Positions 1 through 6,594 of a DNA stretch of 13,377 bases are shown here, in pieces. Made by a program: the position numbers and the translations under genes. This DNA is from UBA11889 sp002313255. GTDB lineage: Bacteria; Pseudomonadota; Gammaproteobacteria; Pseudomonadales; Azotimanducaceae. The notes beneath the pieces were generated by a model that saw only the letters and a list, made by a program, of their open reading frames with translations, was not told the DNA's origin and made no database searches. Location of the stretch: assembly GCA_913045265.1 (NCBI GenBank), contig CAJWQX010000071.1, forward strand, positions 1 to 13,377, given 5' to 3'. The number at the start of each line of letters is the position of its first letter. The stretch's first letter is position 1.

Positions 1-121
1 TGAGCTTGGACATATAGTCGAGGATTTGTTTCCACTCGATGATTCGTAATGAACGCTCCAATTCGTCTGCTTCTGGCCGAGGTTGTGTAAAAACCGTGTC
101 CAACTTGCGCCCGAACTTCAC
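1..121 (-). CDS. Unidentified ORF, 5' part only (runs off window)
   Basis: An open frame begins at a GTG that overlaps the stop of the upstream Cro/CI-type regulator gene (GTGTGA, different frame) and stays open for about 40 codons to the window edge. It reads MKFGRKLDTVFTQPRPEADE and continues with charged residues ending near IEWKQILDYMSKL. The composition looks protein-like (amphipathic, rich in charged residues), and the overlapping start suggests coupling to the regulator gene. I do not recognise a family and only the beginning is visible. It could still be a chance open frame, since 40 codons is short. Confidence 0.3.
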   Translation of the reverse strand, partial: MKFGRKLDTVFTQPRPEADELERSLRIIEWKQILDYMSKL

Positions 122-333
122 ACTCTTTTGAGCAACTCCCCGGGCTCAATCTCAAAGTAATCACCCAAAGCACTGATCGTATCCGTGTTCGTGTTGTAAC
201 CCGGCACGTTTGAAATCCTGGTCAACGTTAGCCGAGATATTCCGGTCTCTTCGCTCACCTCATTCAAAGTAATCCGGCGGCCTTCCCGGAAAGACTTCTC
301 ATCTAATGCCTGTTTGAAAAGGATGTGGAGCAC
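118..333 (-). CDS. Small Cro/CI-type helix-turn-helix regulator
   Basis: This encodes a 71-residue single-domain protein. Residues about 19-62 fit a lambda-repressor-like (XRE/HTH_26) fold: ITLNEVSEETGISRLTLTRI gives helix-turn-recognition helix, followed by NVPGYNTNTDTISALGDYF, and it ends after EPGELLKRV. Such stand-alone proteins bind DNA as dimers and often act in local autoregulation or toxin-antitoxin-like units; that role is inference here. The start is a GTG with an AAGG motif 4-5 bases upstream. The ORF begins inside the 3' end of a truncated SnoaL-like frame, with which it overlaps by 35 bases. Upstream in the same frame the translation does not look like protein, so the GTG start is reasonable. 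No partner toxin gene is recognisable, though the unidentified ORF that follows overlaps its stop codon. Confidence 0.65.
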   Translation of the reverse strand: MLHILFKQALDEKSFREGRRITLNEVSEETGISRLTLTRISNVPGYNTNTDTISALGDYFEIEPGELLKRV

Positions 334-493
334 GTGCCTTCGTGACCGACCGTGGTGGCCGCATGCCCCCAGCGAGCGCGATCCAATCCGCGGAATCCAG
401 TCGAAGGCAATAGTCCCGCCACGTATGCCGAATGGCTTCGAGGTCTTCCAGGCTTACAATACGCGCCACCGGGTCGTCGATCTTGTCGCTCAT
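299..493 (-). pseudogene. Truncated SnoaL/NTF2-like protein (N-terminal remnant)
   Basis: This is a 64-codon frame starting at ATG with a good ribosome binding site (GAGGGAAG, 6-7 bases upstream). The first ~42 residues, with EDLEAIRHTWRDYCLRLDSA followed by DWIALA, resemble the N-terminal helix of SnoaL-like/NTF2-fold proteins (pattern LEAIR...YC..LD..DW.AL). After that the translation becomes arginine- and proline-rich and stops, where a normal member would continue for another 80-100 residues with the beta-sheet cone. No other frame restores the fold, so this looks like a gene cut by a deletion or recombination that joined it to the small regulator gene. Family assignment rests on a short stretch and is moderate to weak. 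It follows amtB by 105 bp and is probably unrelated to urea metabolism. Confidence 0.4.
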
Positions 494-598
494 GTGACTT
501 CCCTCACCTTTCCGAACATCCTCAAGTGGAATGTCAATTACTCAGAAGACAGTGACCCAATTTGATGGCTACCTCACCTGCGGGCGAGTTTCGGCCGT
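494..598. other. Gap between amtB and the SnoaL-like remnant
   Basis: These 105 bases lie downstream of amtB. I looked for a GC-rich hairpin followed by a T run on the minus strand, which would end the long operon, and saw no convincing intrinsic terminator. The only recognisable element is the ribosome binding site of the remnant at about 498-505. Transcription may therefore continue into the small downstream genes or end by Rho. Confidence 0.4.
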
Positions 599-1906
599 CT
601 ACAGAACGTACCCACGTTCATTGTGTTCGGAAAGATCCAACCCAAGAACCTCGTTGTCACCTGTGACCCGATTAGTTCCAACGAGCCGCCCGACCAGAAG
701 AAGAATCGCCCAGGTAACCACGGCCGTATAGACCATGACGGCAACTGCCCCGATAAACTGCGTCAACAACTGACTACCTATGGAAATAGTCTCTTGACCG
801 GCAAAAATCCCAAGCGTTTTACTAGCAAAAACTGCCGTCATCATGATTCCAAGAAATCCTCCAACTGCGTGCACCGGAAAAACGTCGAGAGTGTCGTCGA
901 TTTTCAACTTCTGTTTCATGATGTTGGTTGCATAAAAACAGACCAGGCCAGCGGCAACACCGATCACCAACGCACCAGCAGGTCCAACAAAGCCAGACGC
1001 GGGTGTAATGGTTCCGAGGCCGGCTACCATACCGGTCACTGCGCCGAGGGCGCTTGGTTTTCCGTACTTAATCCATTCGACGGACATCCACGTGAACGCA
1101 CCGGCTGCTGCTGAGATATGAGTCGCAGCGATAGCCATGGCTGCATTACCACCGGCGGTCAATGCGCTCCCGCCATTAAAACCGAACCAACCAACCCAGA
1201 GCATACCCGCCCCGGCCATCGTCAGTGTCATGTTGTGCGGTGGCATGGGCTGGGTGGGAAATCCTTGCCGCGCTTTTAGCACCAACGCCGTCACCACAGC
1301 CGCCGTACCCGCCGTAATGTGCACGACACTGCCACCGGCAAAGTCGAGAAATCCCCGTTCGAATAACCAGCCGCTTTCGGCCCAAACCCAATGCGTGATC
1401 GGTGCATACACAATAATTGACCAAAGCGCTGTAAACAGCAGGACCGAAACAAAGCGCATCCGTTCTGCAAAACCACCCACAATGAGTGCCGGCGTAATAA
1501 TCGCGAAGGTCAGTTGGAAGATCGCGAAGCTCGACTCCGGAATCGTTCCCCATAATGCTTCCTCGCCGACGCCAGCGAAGAGGGCTTTCGAAAGTCCTCC
1601 AATTAGAGAATTGCCAACATCAAACGCAAGGCTGTAGCCAATCAAGAGCCAAAGGATCGTCACCACACAGGTAATCGAGAAACATTGCATCAACACACTA
1701 AGGACGTTGCGCGAACGCACCAAACCGGCATAAAAAAGCGACAGCCCGGGAATGGTCATGAAGAGTACTAACGCCGTTGACGTCAAAATCCATGCGGTAT
1801 CACCGGCATTCAGATCGTCTGCGCTCGCCCAGTTAACGCCAAGTACCAACGCAACCACCGAAATACGTTTAGCCTGCTGAACCCAATCGCTCGAGCTAAA
1901 TTTCAT
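599..1906 (-). CDS. amtB: Ammonium transporter AmtB
   Basis: Inner-membrane channel of the Amt/Mep/Rh family that conducts ammonia/ammonium into the cytoplasm. The 435-residue product has an N-terminal signal peptide (hydrophobic VVALVLGV, likely cleaved after WASA) followed by about eleven membrane helices. The Amt landmarks are present: GLSLFYAGLVR (~54-64), GGFAERMRF (~144-152), first twin histidine in GGSVVHITAG (H196), WFGFNGGSAL (~240-249) and second twin histidine in DVFPVHAVGG (H346). The cytoplasmic tail has DNEVLGLDLSEHNERGY, the conserved segment that meets GlnK. The start is decided by GGAGGT five bases upstream of ATG at 1906; an in-frame ATG at 1948 has no such site and adds a non-signal-like stretch. 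It lies 59 bp after glnK, the classic pair, and here probably recovers ammonia leaking from urease action or scavenges external ammonium. Confidence 0.96.
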   Translation of the reverse strand: MKFSSSDWVQQAKRISVVALVLGVNWASADDLNAGDTAWILTSTALVLFMTIPGLSLFYAGLVRSRNVLSVLMQCFSITCVVTILWLLIGYSLAFDVGNSLIGGLSKALFAGVGEEALWGTIPESSFAIFQLTFAIITPALIVGGFAERMRFVSVLLFTALWSIIVYAPITHWVWAESGWLFERGFLDFAGGSVVHITAGTAAVVTALVLKARQGFPTQPMPPHNMTLTMAGAGMLWVGWFGFNGGSALTAGGNAAMAIAATHISAAAGAFTWMSVEWIKYGKPSALGAVTGMVAGLGTITPASGFVGPAGALVIGVAAGLVCFYATNIMKQKLKIDDTLDVFPVHAVGGFLGIMMTAVFASKTLGIFAGQETISIGSQLLTQFIGAVAVMVYTAVVTWAILLLVGRLVGTNRVTGDNEVLGLDLSEHNERGYVL

Positions 1907-1911
1907 CCCCG

Positions 1912-1917
1912 ACCTCC
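1912..1917 (-). promoter_or_regulatory. Ribosome binding site deciding the amtB start
   Basis: Read on the minus strand, TTTGGAGGTCGGGGATG places a near-perfect Shine-Dalgarno (GGAGGT) five bases before ATG at 1906. It argues for this start over the upstream in-frame ATG at 1948. Confidence 0.8.
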
Positions 1918-1965
1918 AAAGCTTGCTCCGATAACGCCCGTCGTCCATTTACAAATGGGACTTGT

Positions 1966-2304
1966 TCAAACTGCATCGACCCCTGTTTCACCCGTCCGAA
2001 TACGAACAACTTCTTCAAGACCGAACACAAACATTTTCCCATCCCCAACTTTTCCAGTATTTGCCGTTCGACTGATCGCTTCCATGCATTGGTCCATCAG
2101 ACCATCGTCAACGGCAACTTCTATTTTCATTTTGGGCAGGAAATCCACGACATATTCCGCCCCGCGATACAGTTCTGTGTGTCCCTTCTGACGACCGAAG
2201 CCCTTAACTTCAGTCACCGTCATTCCTGTCACGCCAATCTCCGATAGTGCCTCGCGCACTTCATCGAGTTTGAACGGCTTGATTATCGCGGAAATAAATT
2301 TCAT
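1966..2304 (-). CDS. glnK: P-II nitrogen regulatory protein GlnK/GlnB
   Basis: Trimeric signal protein of 112 residues, the standard P-II length. It senses 2-oxoglutarate and ATP/ADP, and in the GlnK branch it blocks AmtB by inserting its T-loop into the channel. Visible signatures: N-terminal strand MKFISAIIKPFKLDEVREAL, the T-loop with RGAEYVVDF holding Tyr51 (the uridylylation site), and the B-loop/C-terminal signature TGKVGDGKMFVFGLEEVVRIRTGE (Walker-like, ~83-106). Position next to amtB favours GlnK over GlnB. The start is ATG with GGAG close by and AGGAGA further upstream. It follows ureG by 180 bp, so it may have its own promoter, probably nitrogen-controlled, but I found no clear sigma-54 element. 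Its place in a urease operon links urea breakdown to nitrogen sensing. Confidence 0.96.
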   Translation of the reverse strand: MKFISAIIKPFKLDEVREALSEIGVTGMTVTEVKGFGRQKGHTELYRGAEYVVDFLPKMKIEVAVDDGLMDQCMEAISRTANTGKVGDGKMFVFGLEEVVRIRTGETGVDAV

Positions 2305-2484
2305 CGCTCCAATTCTCCTATGTGGTGCTCAGGGCCAAGACCCCAAAACAATCTCTCCTCGCCAAAATTTCTCGGCCAAACATCTTGAACACATTAGCCA
2401 TCGGCATCAACGGTCCCCTCGAGTTGCCCAGGTTGTTAATGTCGCAACGGCTTATGTGGGGTACACCCAAAGGTTCACACTGCA
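2305..2484. other. 180-bp ureG-glnK intergenic region
   Basis: This is the longest gap in the operon. It is too short and too broken for a gene. It could hold a separate promoter for glnK-amtB. I scanned the minus strand for a sigma-54 element (GG, ten bases, GC with TGGCAC/TTGCA context), NtrC-type GCAC/GGTGC dyads and a hairpin-plus-T-run terminator after ureG, and saw nothing convincing. The glnK ribosome binding site is the only clear element (about 2307-2318). Confidence 0.4.
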
Positions 2485-3093
2485 TTATCTTGTAAGCACT
2501 CCTTCATCGACGACGAAACCGACGACTTCCTCTAGGCCCTGACCCGTCAAAAGATTGGTGAAAACAAAAGGTGCCTCGCCACGCATTTTGCGCGCGTCGC
2601 GTTCCATCACGTCAAGCGATGCGCCTACGTACGGCGCCAAGTCCGTCTTATTAATGATGAGCAAGTCTGAACGCGTAATCGCCGGCCCACCCTTTCTGGG
2701 TATCTTTTCGCCCGCCGCAACGTCGATGACATAAATCGTCATATCAACTAGCTCTGGGCTGAACGTCGCGCTCAGATTGTCACCACCGCTTTCCAAAATC
2801 ACAACGTCGAGCTCGGGAAATCTCGTCGTAAGATCTTCGATAGCGACCATGTTCATCGAAGCATCTTCTCGAATGGCCGTGTGAGGACAACCGCCAGTCT
2901 CCACCCCAACGATCCTGTCTTCCGACAGTGCTTGAGAGCGGACCAACATCTCAGCATCTTCGTGCGTGTAGATATCGTTGGTAACCACCGCTATTTCGTA
3001 GTCTCCACGCATCCGTTTACACAACGCTTCCACTAGCGTCGTTTTACCCGAGCCCACAGGACCGCCAATTCCAACTCTCAACGCTGGTTTCAT
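2485..3093 (-). CDS. ureG: Urease accessory GTPase UreG
   Basis: SIMIBI-class GTPase that carries nickel and powers its delivery to the urease active site as part of the UreD-UreF-UreG complex. The 202-residue product is the normal length. Motifs: P-loop GPVGSGKTT (11-19), THEDAEML (43-50), metal-binding Cys-Pro-His in GGCPHTA (CPH 69-71), ESGGDNL (101-107) and the guanine-specificity motif NKTD (148-151). The start at ATG 3093 is chosen because homologues begin just before the P-loop strand; the frame is open 40 codons further upstream, but that part overlaps ureF and reads as its shadow. The gene begins 10 bp after the ureF stop. The product acts in the cytoplasm and is needed for urease activation. 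Confidence 0.97.
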   Translation of the reverse strand: MKPALRVGIGGPVGSGKTTLVEALCKRMRGDYEIAVVTNDIYTHEDAEMLVRSQALSEDRIVGVETGGCPHTAIREDASMNMVAIEDLTTRFPELDVVILESGGDNLSATFSPELVDMTIYVIDVAAGEKIPRKGGPAITRSDLLIINKTDLAPYVGASLDVMERDARKMRGEAPFVFTNLLTGQGLEEVVGFVVDEGVLTR

Positions 3094-3103
3094 CCTGATG
3101 CCT

Positions 3104-3760
3104 TCACGATCGAAAGATCCTTGAGTACTGTGTTTCATGCCACATGCTGGCAAGAGCCAGTCCAGGTGCACTATTGCCAATGTCTTCATCCGAACACTCG
3201 AGCGCTTCGTCAACGGCCATTGGTATATGTTCGATCAGATCCCGGAGTACCAGTTGACCCTCCGTGTGCCCAAGAGGAATCAATTTTGTAGCGCCTAACA
3301 CTTGATTCTCACACCATGCCCAGGCGTATCCACTCAATGCATCTAAACCAGTAATTCCAGCGTTAACAGCGAACACTGAAAACGCGACCACATACCCAGG
3401 CCGCCACTTAGGGATTGGTTGATCCAGCTCCGCGGCCAATCGCATGAGTGTTATACCCATTGCGTCTTCCTCGTCACGCAGCTCCCGCGTTTCGCGGTGG
3501 GACCGACAAACATCATCCCAATATCCAAGGTCGGCCGTGTCCTTAGAACTCCAAGCCCGATGGGCTCGATGGATGATAGGTAAATCGATATGGGCGATGG
3601 TGTGGTGAAGTAGCTCGGATATCCATTTCAGGGCATCGGTCCGATCGCCAATCCAGCCGCACTGCACGGCATGCTCGAGACCTTGGGAATATTGATAGGC
3701 CCCAATAGGAAGCATCGGACTAATGAGCTGCCAGAGCTTTGCGGGGTTATGCGGAGGCAT
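3104..3760 (-). CDS. ureF: Urease accessory protein UreF
   Basis: Helical scaffold protein that bridges UreD and UreG in the apourease maturation complex and gates GTP hydrolysis. The ATG start gives 218 residues, close to the family's ~220-230. Recognisable UreF features: LWQLISPMLPIGAYQYSQGL near the N-terminus, SHRETRELRDEE in the middle, GATKLIPLGHTEGQ, and the conserved C-terminal tail HETQYSRIFRS. ATG 3760 lies within the end of ureE (14-base overlap) and has no clear Shine-Dalgarno, so expression is probably coupled to ureE. A TTG at 3802 would add 14 residues and is a less likely alternative. It sits between ureE and ureG, the usual order. Confidence 0.93.
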   Translation of the reverse strand: MPPHNPAKLWQLISPMLPIGAYQYSQGLEHAVQCGWIGDRTDALKWISELLHHTIAHIDLPIIHRAHRAWSSKDTADLGYWDDVCRSHRETRELRDEEDAMGITLMRLAAELDQPIPKWRPGYVVAFSVFAVNAGITGLDALSGYAWAWCENQVLGATKLIPLGHTEGQLVLRDLIEHIPMAVDEALECSDEDIGNSAPGLALASMWHETQYSRIFRS

Positions 3761-4226
3761 GGGAGTGTGAGTGAGCGCTGTACGCCCCCGATTCTGGTTC
3801 AAACGGTGCCCAGTGCTCTTTAGGCTCTAATCCGAGCTCTTGCAACATGCTGTCCAGGACATGATCCTGGAGATAGCGCAGCCAACCCAAACCAATCTGT
3901 ACCGAAACGTGGCGATTACCTAGGTGATACGCGGCCTTGACTAATACTTCAGCATCATCACTGGCGACCGTCGACACCCGCTCACACGCCGCGATAATGT
4001 GAACAATACTCCCCCCGTCAGAAACCAGACTGTCGCCTCCACGCATCAACGTTCCTCTCGGTAGGTTGATCGTTATATTCTGGCCTGACCGAGTTTGCGT
4101 CCGCTGCCGAGTCTTCTGTCGACGCTGAAACGAGAGTATGACGGTCCCATCCGAATCCGAACTTGTGGTTCGATCTGTTCGGTCACAAATTGTGTATGTC
4201 TCCAAAGTCCCCGTGTCTCCCTTCAA
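3747..4226 (-). CDS. ureE: Urease nickel metallochaperone UreE
   Basis: Dimeric nickel chaperone feeding UreG. The frame gives up to 159 residues. UreE features: NLPRGTLMRGGDSLVSDGG in the N-terminal domain, and the metal-binding domain with KAAYHLGNRHVSVQI (bridging His) followed by LRYLQDHVLDSMLQELGL, then PFEPESGAY. The C-terminal tail is short and has only three histidines (AHSHSHASA), unlike the long His-rich tail of Klebsiella UreE; the equivalent of Klebsiella His110 reads Gln (YLQDH) while His112 is kept. The likely start is TTG overlapping the ureC stop (TTGA), with no good ribosome binding site, so it would depend on coupling. The first ~27 residues are acidic and Thr/Ser-rich and do not resemble UreE, so the true start may lie later. 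Confidence 0.88.
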   Translation of the reverse strand: MKGDTGTLETYTICDRTDRTTSSDSDGTVILSFQRRQKTRQRTQTRSGQNITINLPRGTLMRGGDSLVSDGGSIVHIIAACERVSTVASDDAEVLVKAAYHLGNRHVSVQIGLGWLRYLQDHVLDSMLQELGLEPKEHWAPFEPESGAYSAHSHSHASA

Positions 4227-5926
4227 AAGAGAAAGAATCTTTGCGCCAGGGGTAGTTCGGTCGCCGGTTCACATGTCAGCAGTTCACCGTCGGCACGGAC
4301 CTCGTACGTCTCGGGATCGACTTCGATTTCTGGGGTCCAGTCGTTCAACACCATGTCCGCTTTGCCGATCACCCGAGTTCCCTTAACCGGCACGACCTCT
4401 TTGGCTAGCCCAAGACGTTCGGCTATCCCGGCTTCGCTTCCTGCACGCGAAACAAAAGAGACCGACGTCGCAGCCAGTGCTCCCCCAAAGGCCCCAAACA
4501 TGGGGCGATAATGGACGGGTTGCGGGGTTGGTATCGACGCGTTTGGATCGCCCATAGGGGCCGCGACAATCATGCCCCCTTTTATGATTAAAGCCGGTTT
4601 AGCACCAAAAAATCGAGGTTCCCAAAGCACCAGATCTGCAAGTTTTCCTGCTTCGACAGAACCAATGTGTTCCGCCATCCCATTGGCGATGGCAGGATTG
4701 ATGGTGTACTTCGCGATGTAGCGTTTGACCCGAAAGTTGTCATGTCGAGGATTGTCCTCGGCAAGATAACCTCTCTGCACTTTCATTTTGTGAGCAGTCT
4801 GCCAGGTGCGACAAATAACCTCTCCCACTCTGCCCATCGCCTGCGAATCAGAGGCGATCATCGAGAACGCTCCTAGATCATGCAGAATATCTTCAGCGGC
4901 AATCGTTTCGCGTCGTATACGCGATTCCGCAAAAGCAACGTCTTCGGGAATACTCGGATCAAGATGATGACAGACCATGAGCATGTCGAGGTGTTCATCA
5001 ACCGTGTTGACCGTATAGGGACGCGTCGGGTTCGTTGATGAGGGTAGAACATTGGGTAAACCGCACGCCTTGATGATGTCCGGCGCATGGCCTCCCCCAG
5101 CGCCTTCGGTATGAAAAGTATGGATCGATCGTCCCTTGAATGCTGCGAGCGTATCTTCCACGAATCCCGATTCGTTGAGGGTGTCTGTATGTATGGCCAC
5201 TTGGACATCTGCCGCTTCGGCAACATTAAGGCAATTGTCGATGGCGGCGGGCGTTGTGCCCCAATCCTCGTGAAGTTTTAGCCCCATGGCTCCGGCCCGG
5301 ACCTGCTCCTCCAATGCAATTGGGAGACTCGCGTTTCCCTTGCCCATGTAGCCGATATTCATCGGTAATCCATCGGCCGCCTGCAGCATTTTCCCGATGT
5401 GCCACGGACCTGGAGTGCACGTGGTGGCATTTGTACCGGTCGCCGGGCCTGTCCCGCCTCCAAGCATTGTTGTAATTCCCGACATCAGTGCTTCTTCTAT
5501 CTGTTGAGGACAGATGAAGTGGATGTGTGCATCGATACCACCCGCAGTAAGTATCTTGCCTTCTCCTGCAATCACCTCCGTTCCCGGGCCGATGACGATG
5601 TCCACCTCAGGTTGGGTGTCGGGATTTCCCGCCTTACCAATTGCAGCAATACGCCCGTCTTTTATGCCCACATCAGCTTTGACGATCCCCCAATAATCCA
5701 CAATGAGTGCATTCGTAATAACCGTATCGACCGTCTCGTCCGATGATCTCTGGCTCTGGCCCATGCCGTCGCGAATCACCTTGCCTCCACCAAATTTCAC
5801 CTCGTCGCCATACACCGCCCAGTCTTTCTCGACCTCGATAATTAGGTCTGTGTCTGCAAGACGTACTCGATCACCCGTGGTTGGTCCATACATCTCGGCA
5901 TATGCTCGACGGTTGAGTGTGCTCAT
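4223..5926 (-). CDS. ureC: Urease catalytic (alpha) subunit UreC
   Basis: Catalytic subunit that hydrolyses urea to ammonia and carbamate with a dinuclear nickel centre. It has 567 residues, and residue numbers match the Klebsiella enzyme exactly. Nickel ligands: His134 and His136 (DAHIHF), carbamylated Lys217 (GLKLHEDWG), His246 (VAIHTDTLNESG), His272 (FHTEGAGGGHAPD) and Asp360 (ASDSQAMG). Active-site residues: His219 and His320, with flap Cys319 (MVCHHLDPS). All are intact, so the enzyme should be active once loaded. The fold begins YAEMYGPTTGDRVRLADT and ends LAQRFFLF. The start is well supported: GGAGG seven bases before ATG, which overlaps the ureB stop as ATGA. Its stop overlaps the ureE start. 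It is the cytoplasmic core of the operon. Confidence 0.99.
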   Translation of the reverse strand: MSTLNRRAYAEMYGPTTGDRVRLADTDLIIEVEKDWAVYGDEVKFGGGKVIRDGMGQSQRSSDETVDTVITNALIVDYWGIVKADVGIKDGRIAAIGKAGNPDTQPEVDIVIGPGTEVIAGEGKILTAGGIDAHIHFICPQQIEEALMSGITTMLGGGTGPATGTNATTCTPGPWHIGKMLQAADGLPMNIGYMGKGNASLPIALEEQVRAGAMGLKLHEDWGTTPAAIDNCLNVAEAADVQVAIHTDTLNESGFVEDTLAAFKGRSIHTFHTEGAGGGHAPDIIKACGLPNVLPSSTNPTRPYTVNTVDEHLDMLMVCHHLDPSIPEDVAFAESRIRRETIAAEDILHDLGAFSMIASDSQAMGRVGEVICRTWQTAHKMKVQRGYLAEDNPRHDNFRVKRYIAKYTINPAIANGMAEHIGSVEAGKLADLVLWEPRFFGAKPALIIKGGMIVAAPMGDPNASIPTPQPVHYRPMFGAFGGALAATSVSFVSRAGSEAGIAERLGLAKEVVPVKGTRVIGKADMVLNDWTPEIEVDPETYEVRADGELLTCEPATELPLAQRFFLF

Positions 5927-6246
5927 TCTGTATCCTCCAGGTGACCCATCACTTTGGCATTGAAGCCAAATATCTGACGTGATCCTGAATATTCAACCAG
6001 TTGAACCTCCCGCTCCTGGCCAGGCTCGAAACGAACGGCTGTCCCCGCCGGAATATCCAGGCGAAAGCCCCTCGCGGCATCCCTATCAAACGCTAACGCT
6101 CGGTTCGTTTCATAAAAGTGGAAGTGGGAGCCGACTTGAATGGGTCGATCGCCGGTATTTGAAACCATCGTGCGAAACGATCGTCTTCCCTCGTTAAGTG
6201 TCAGGTCATCGTCATCGTCATCGATCAGGTATTCTCCAGGGATCAT
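5923..6246 (-). CDS. ureB: Urease beta subunit UreB
   Basis: Small structural subunit of the (UreABC)3 urease. It has 107 residues from the chosen start MIPGEYLID, which matches how homologues begin; an ATG two codons upstream (6252) would add Met-Pro and sits only about two bases after the AGGA motif, whereas the chosen ATG has better spacing. Family signatures: VSNTGDRPIQVGSHFHFYE, RGFRLDIPAGTAVRFEPGQ and FGFNAKVMGHLE. The unusual part is a run of six aspartates right after MIPGEYLI, coded by a GATGAC repeat, where homologues usually have a mixed sequence. The gene follows ureA by a few bases and overlaps ureC by four. Confidence 0.96.
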   Translation of the reverse strand: MIPGEYLIDDDDDDLTLNEGRRSFRTMVSNTGDRPIQVGSHFHFYETNRALAFDRDAARGFRLDIPAGTAVRFEPGQEREVQLVEYSGSRQIFGFNAKVMGHLEDTE

Positions 6247-6255
6247 TGGCATTTC

Positions 6256-6558
6256 CTATTGAATTGGATTATGAACAGTGACGAGTTTTGTCCCATCGGG
6301 AAACGTCGCTTCGACCTGTACGTCGGACAACATTTCCGCTATTCCATCCATCACCTCGTCTCTCACAATAATCTGAGCCCCGGAAGTCATGAGCTCGGCC
6401 ACCGTTCTTCCGTCCCGCGCACCCTCCATAATCGCGGATGAAATTAATGCTACACACTCCGGATAGTTCAGCTTCACACCCCGCGTCCGACGTTGCTCCG
6501 CTAATTGTGCTGCGACGAAGATCAGCAGCTTGTCTTTCTCGCGTGGACTCAGATCCAT
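6256..6558 (-). CDS. ureA: Urease gamma subunit UreA
   Basis: Smallest structural subunit of urease, 100 residues as is typical. It begins MDLSPREKDKLLIFVAAQLA and carries the conserved KLNYPECVALISSAIMEGAR, GRTVAEL and the C-terminal DVQVEATFPDGTKLVTVHNP. The start is ATG 6558 with AAGGGGA about seven bases upstream; the TTG just before it is not needed. It lies 36 bp after ureD. UreA packs against UreB and UreC in the trimeric enzyme and has no catalytic residues of its own. Nothing looks damaged. Confidence 0.97.
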   Translation of the reverse strand: MDLSPREKDKLLIFVAAQLAEQRRTRGVKLNYPECVALISSAIMEGARDGRTVAELMTSGAQIIVRDEVMDGIAEMLSDVQVEATFPDGTKLVTVHNPIQ

Positions 6559-6594
6559 CAACTTTCCCCTTGTCGCGGTATTTGAAACATCATG

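Noticed and set aside
1907..1948. Upstream in-frame ATG for amtB at 1948
   Set aside because: It has no good ribosome binding site and would put a charged stretch before the signal peptide, while ATG 1906 has GGAGGT at ideal spacing.
3094..3213. 40-codon N-terminal extension of ureG
   Set aside because: It overlaps ureF coding sequence in another frame and has no match to UreG, which begins just before the P-loop strand.
5399..5746. 115-codon plus-strand frame and other plus-strand frames over ureC, amtB and urtB
   Set aside because: They are antisense shadows of strongly supported genes, with no family features or ribosome binding sites.
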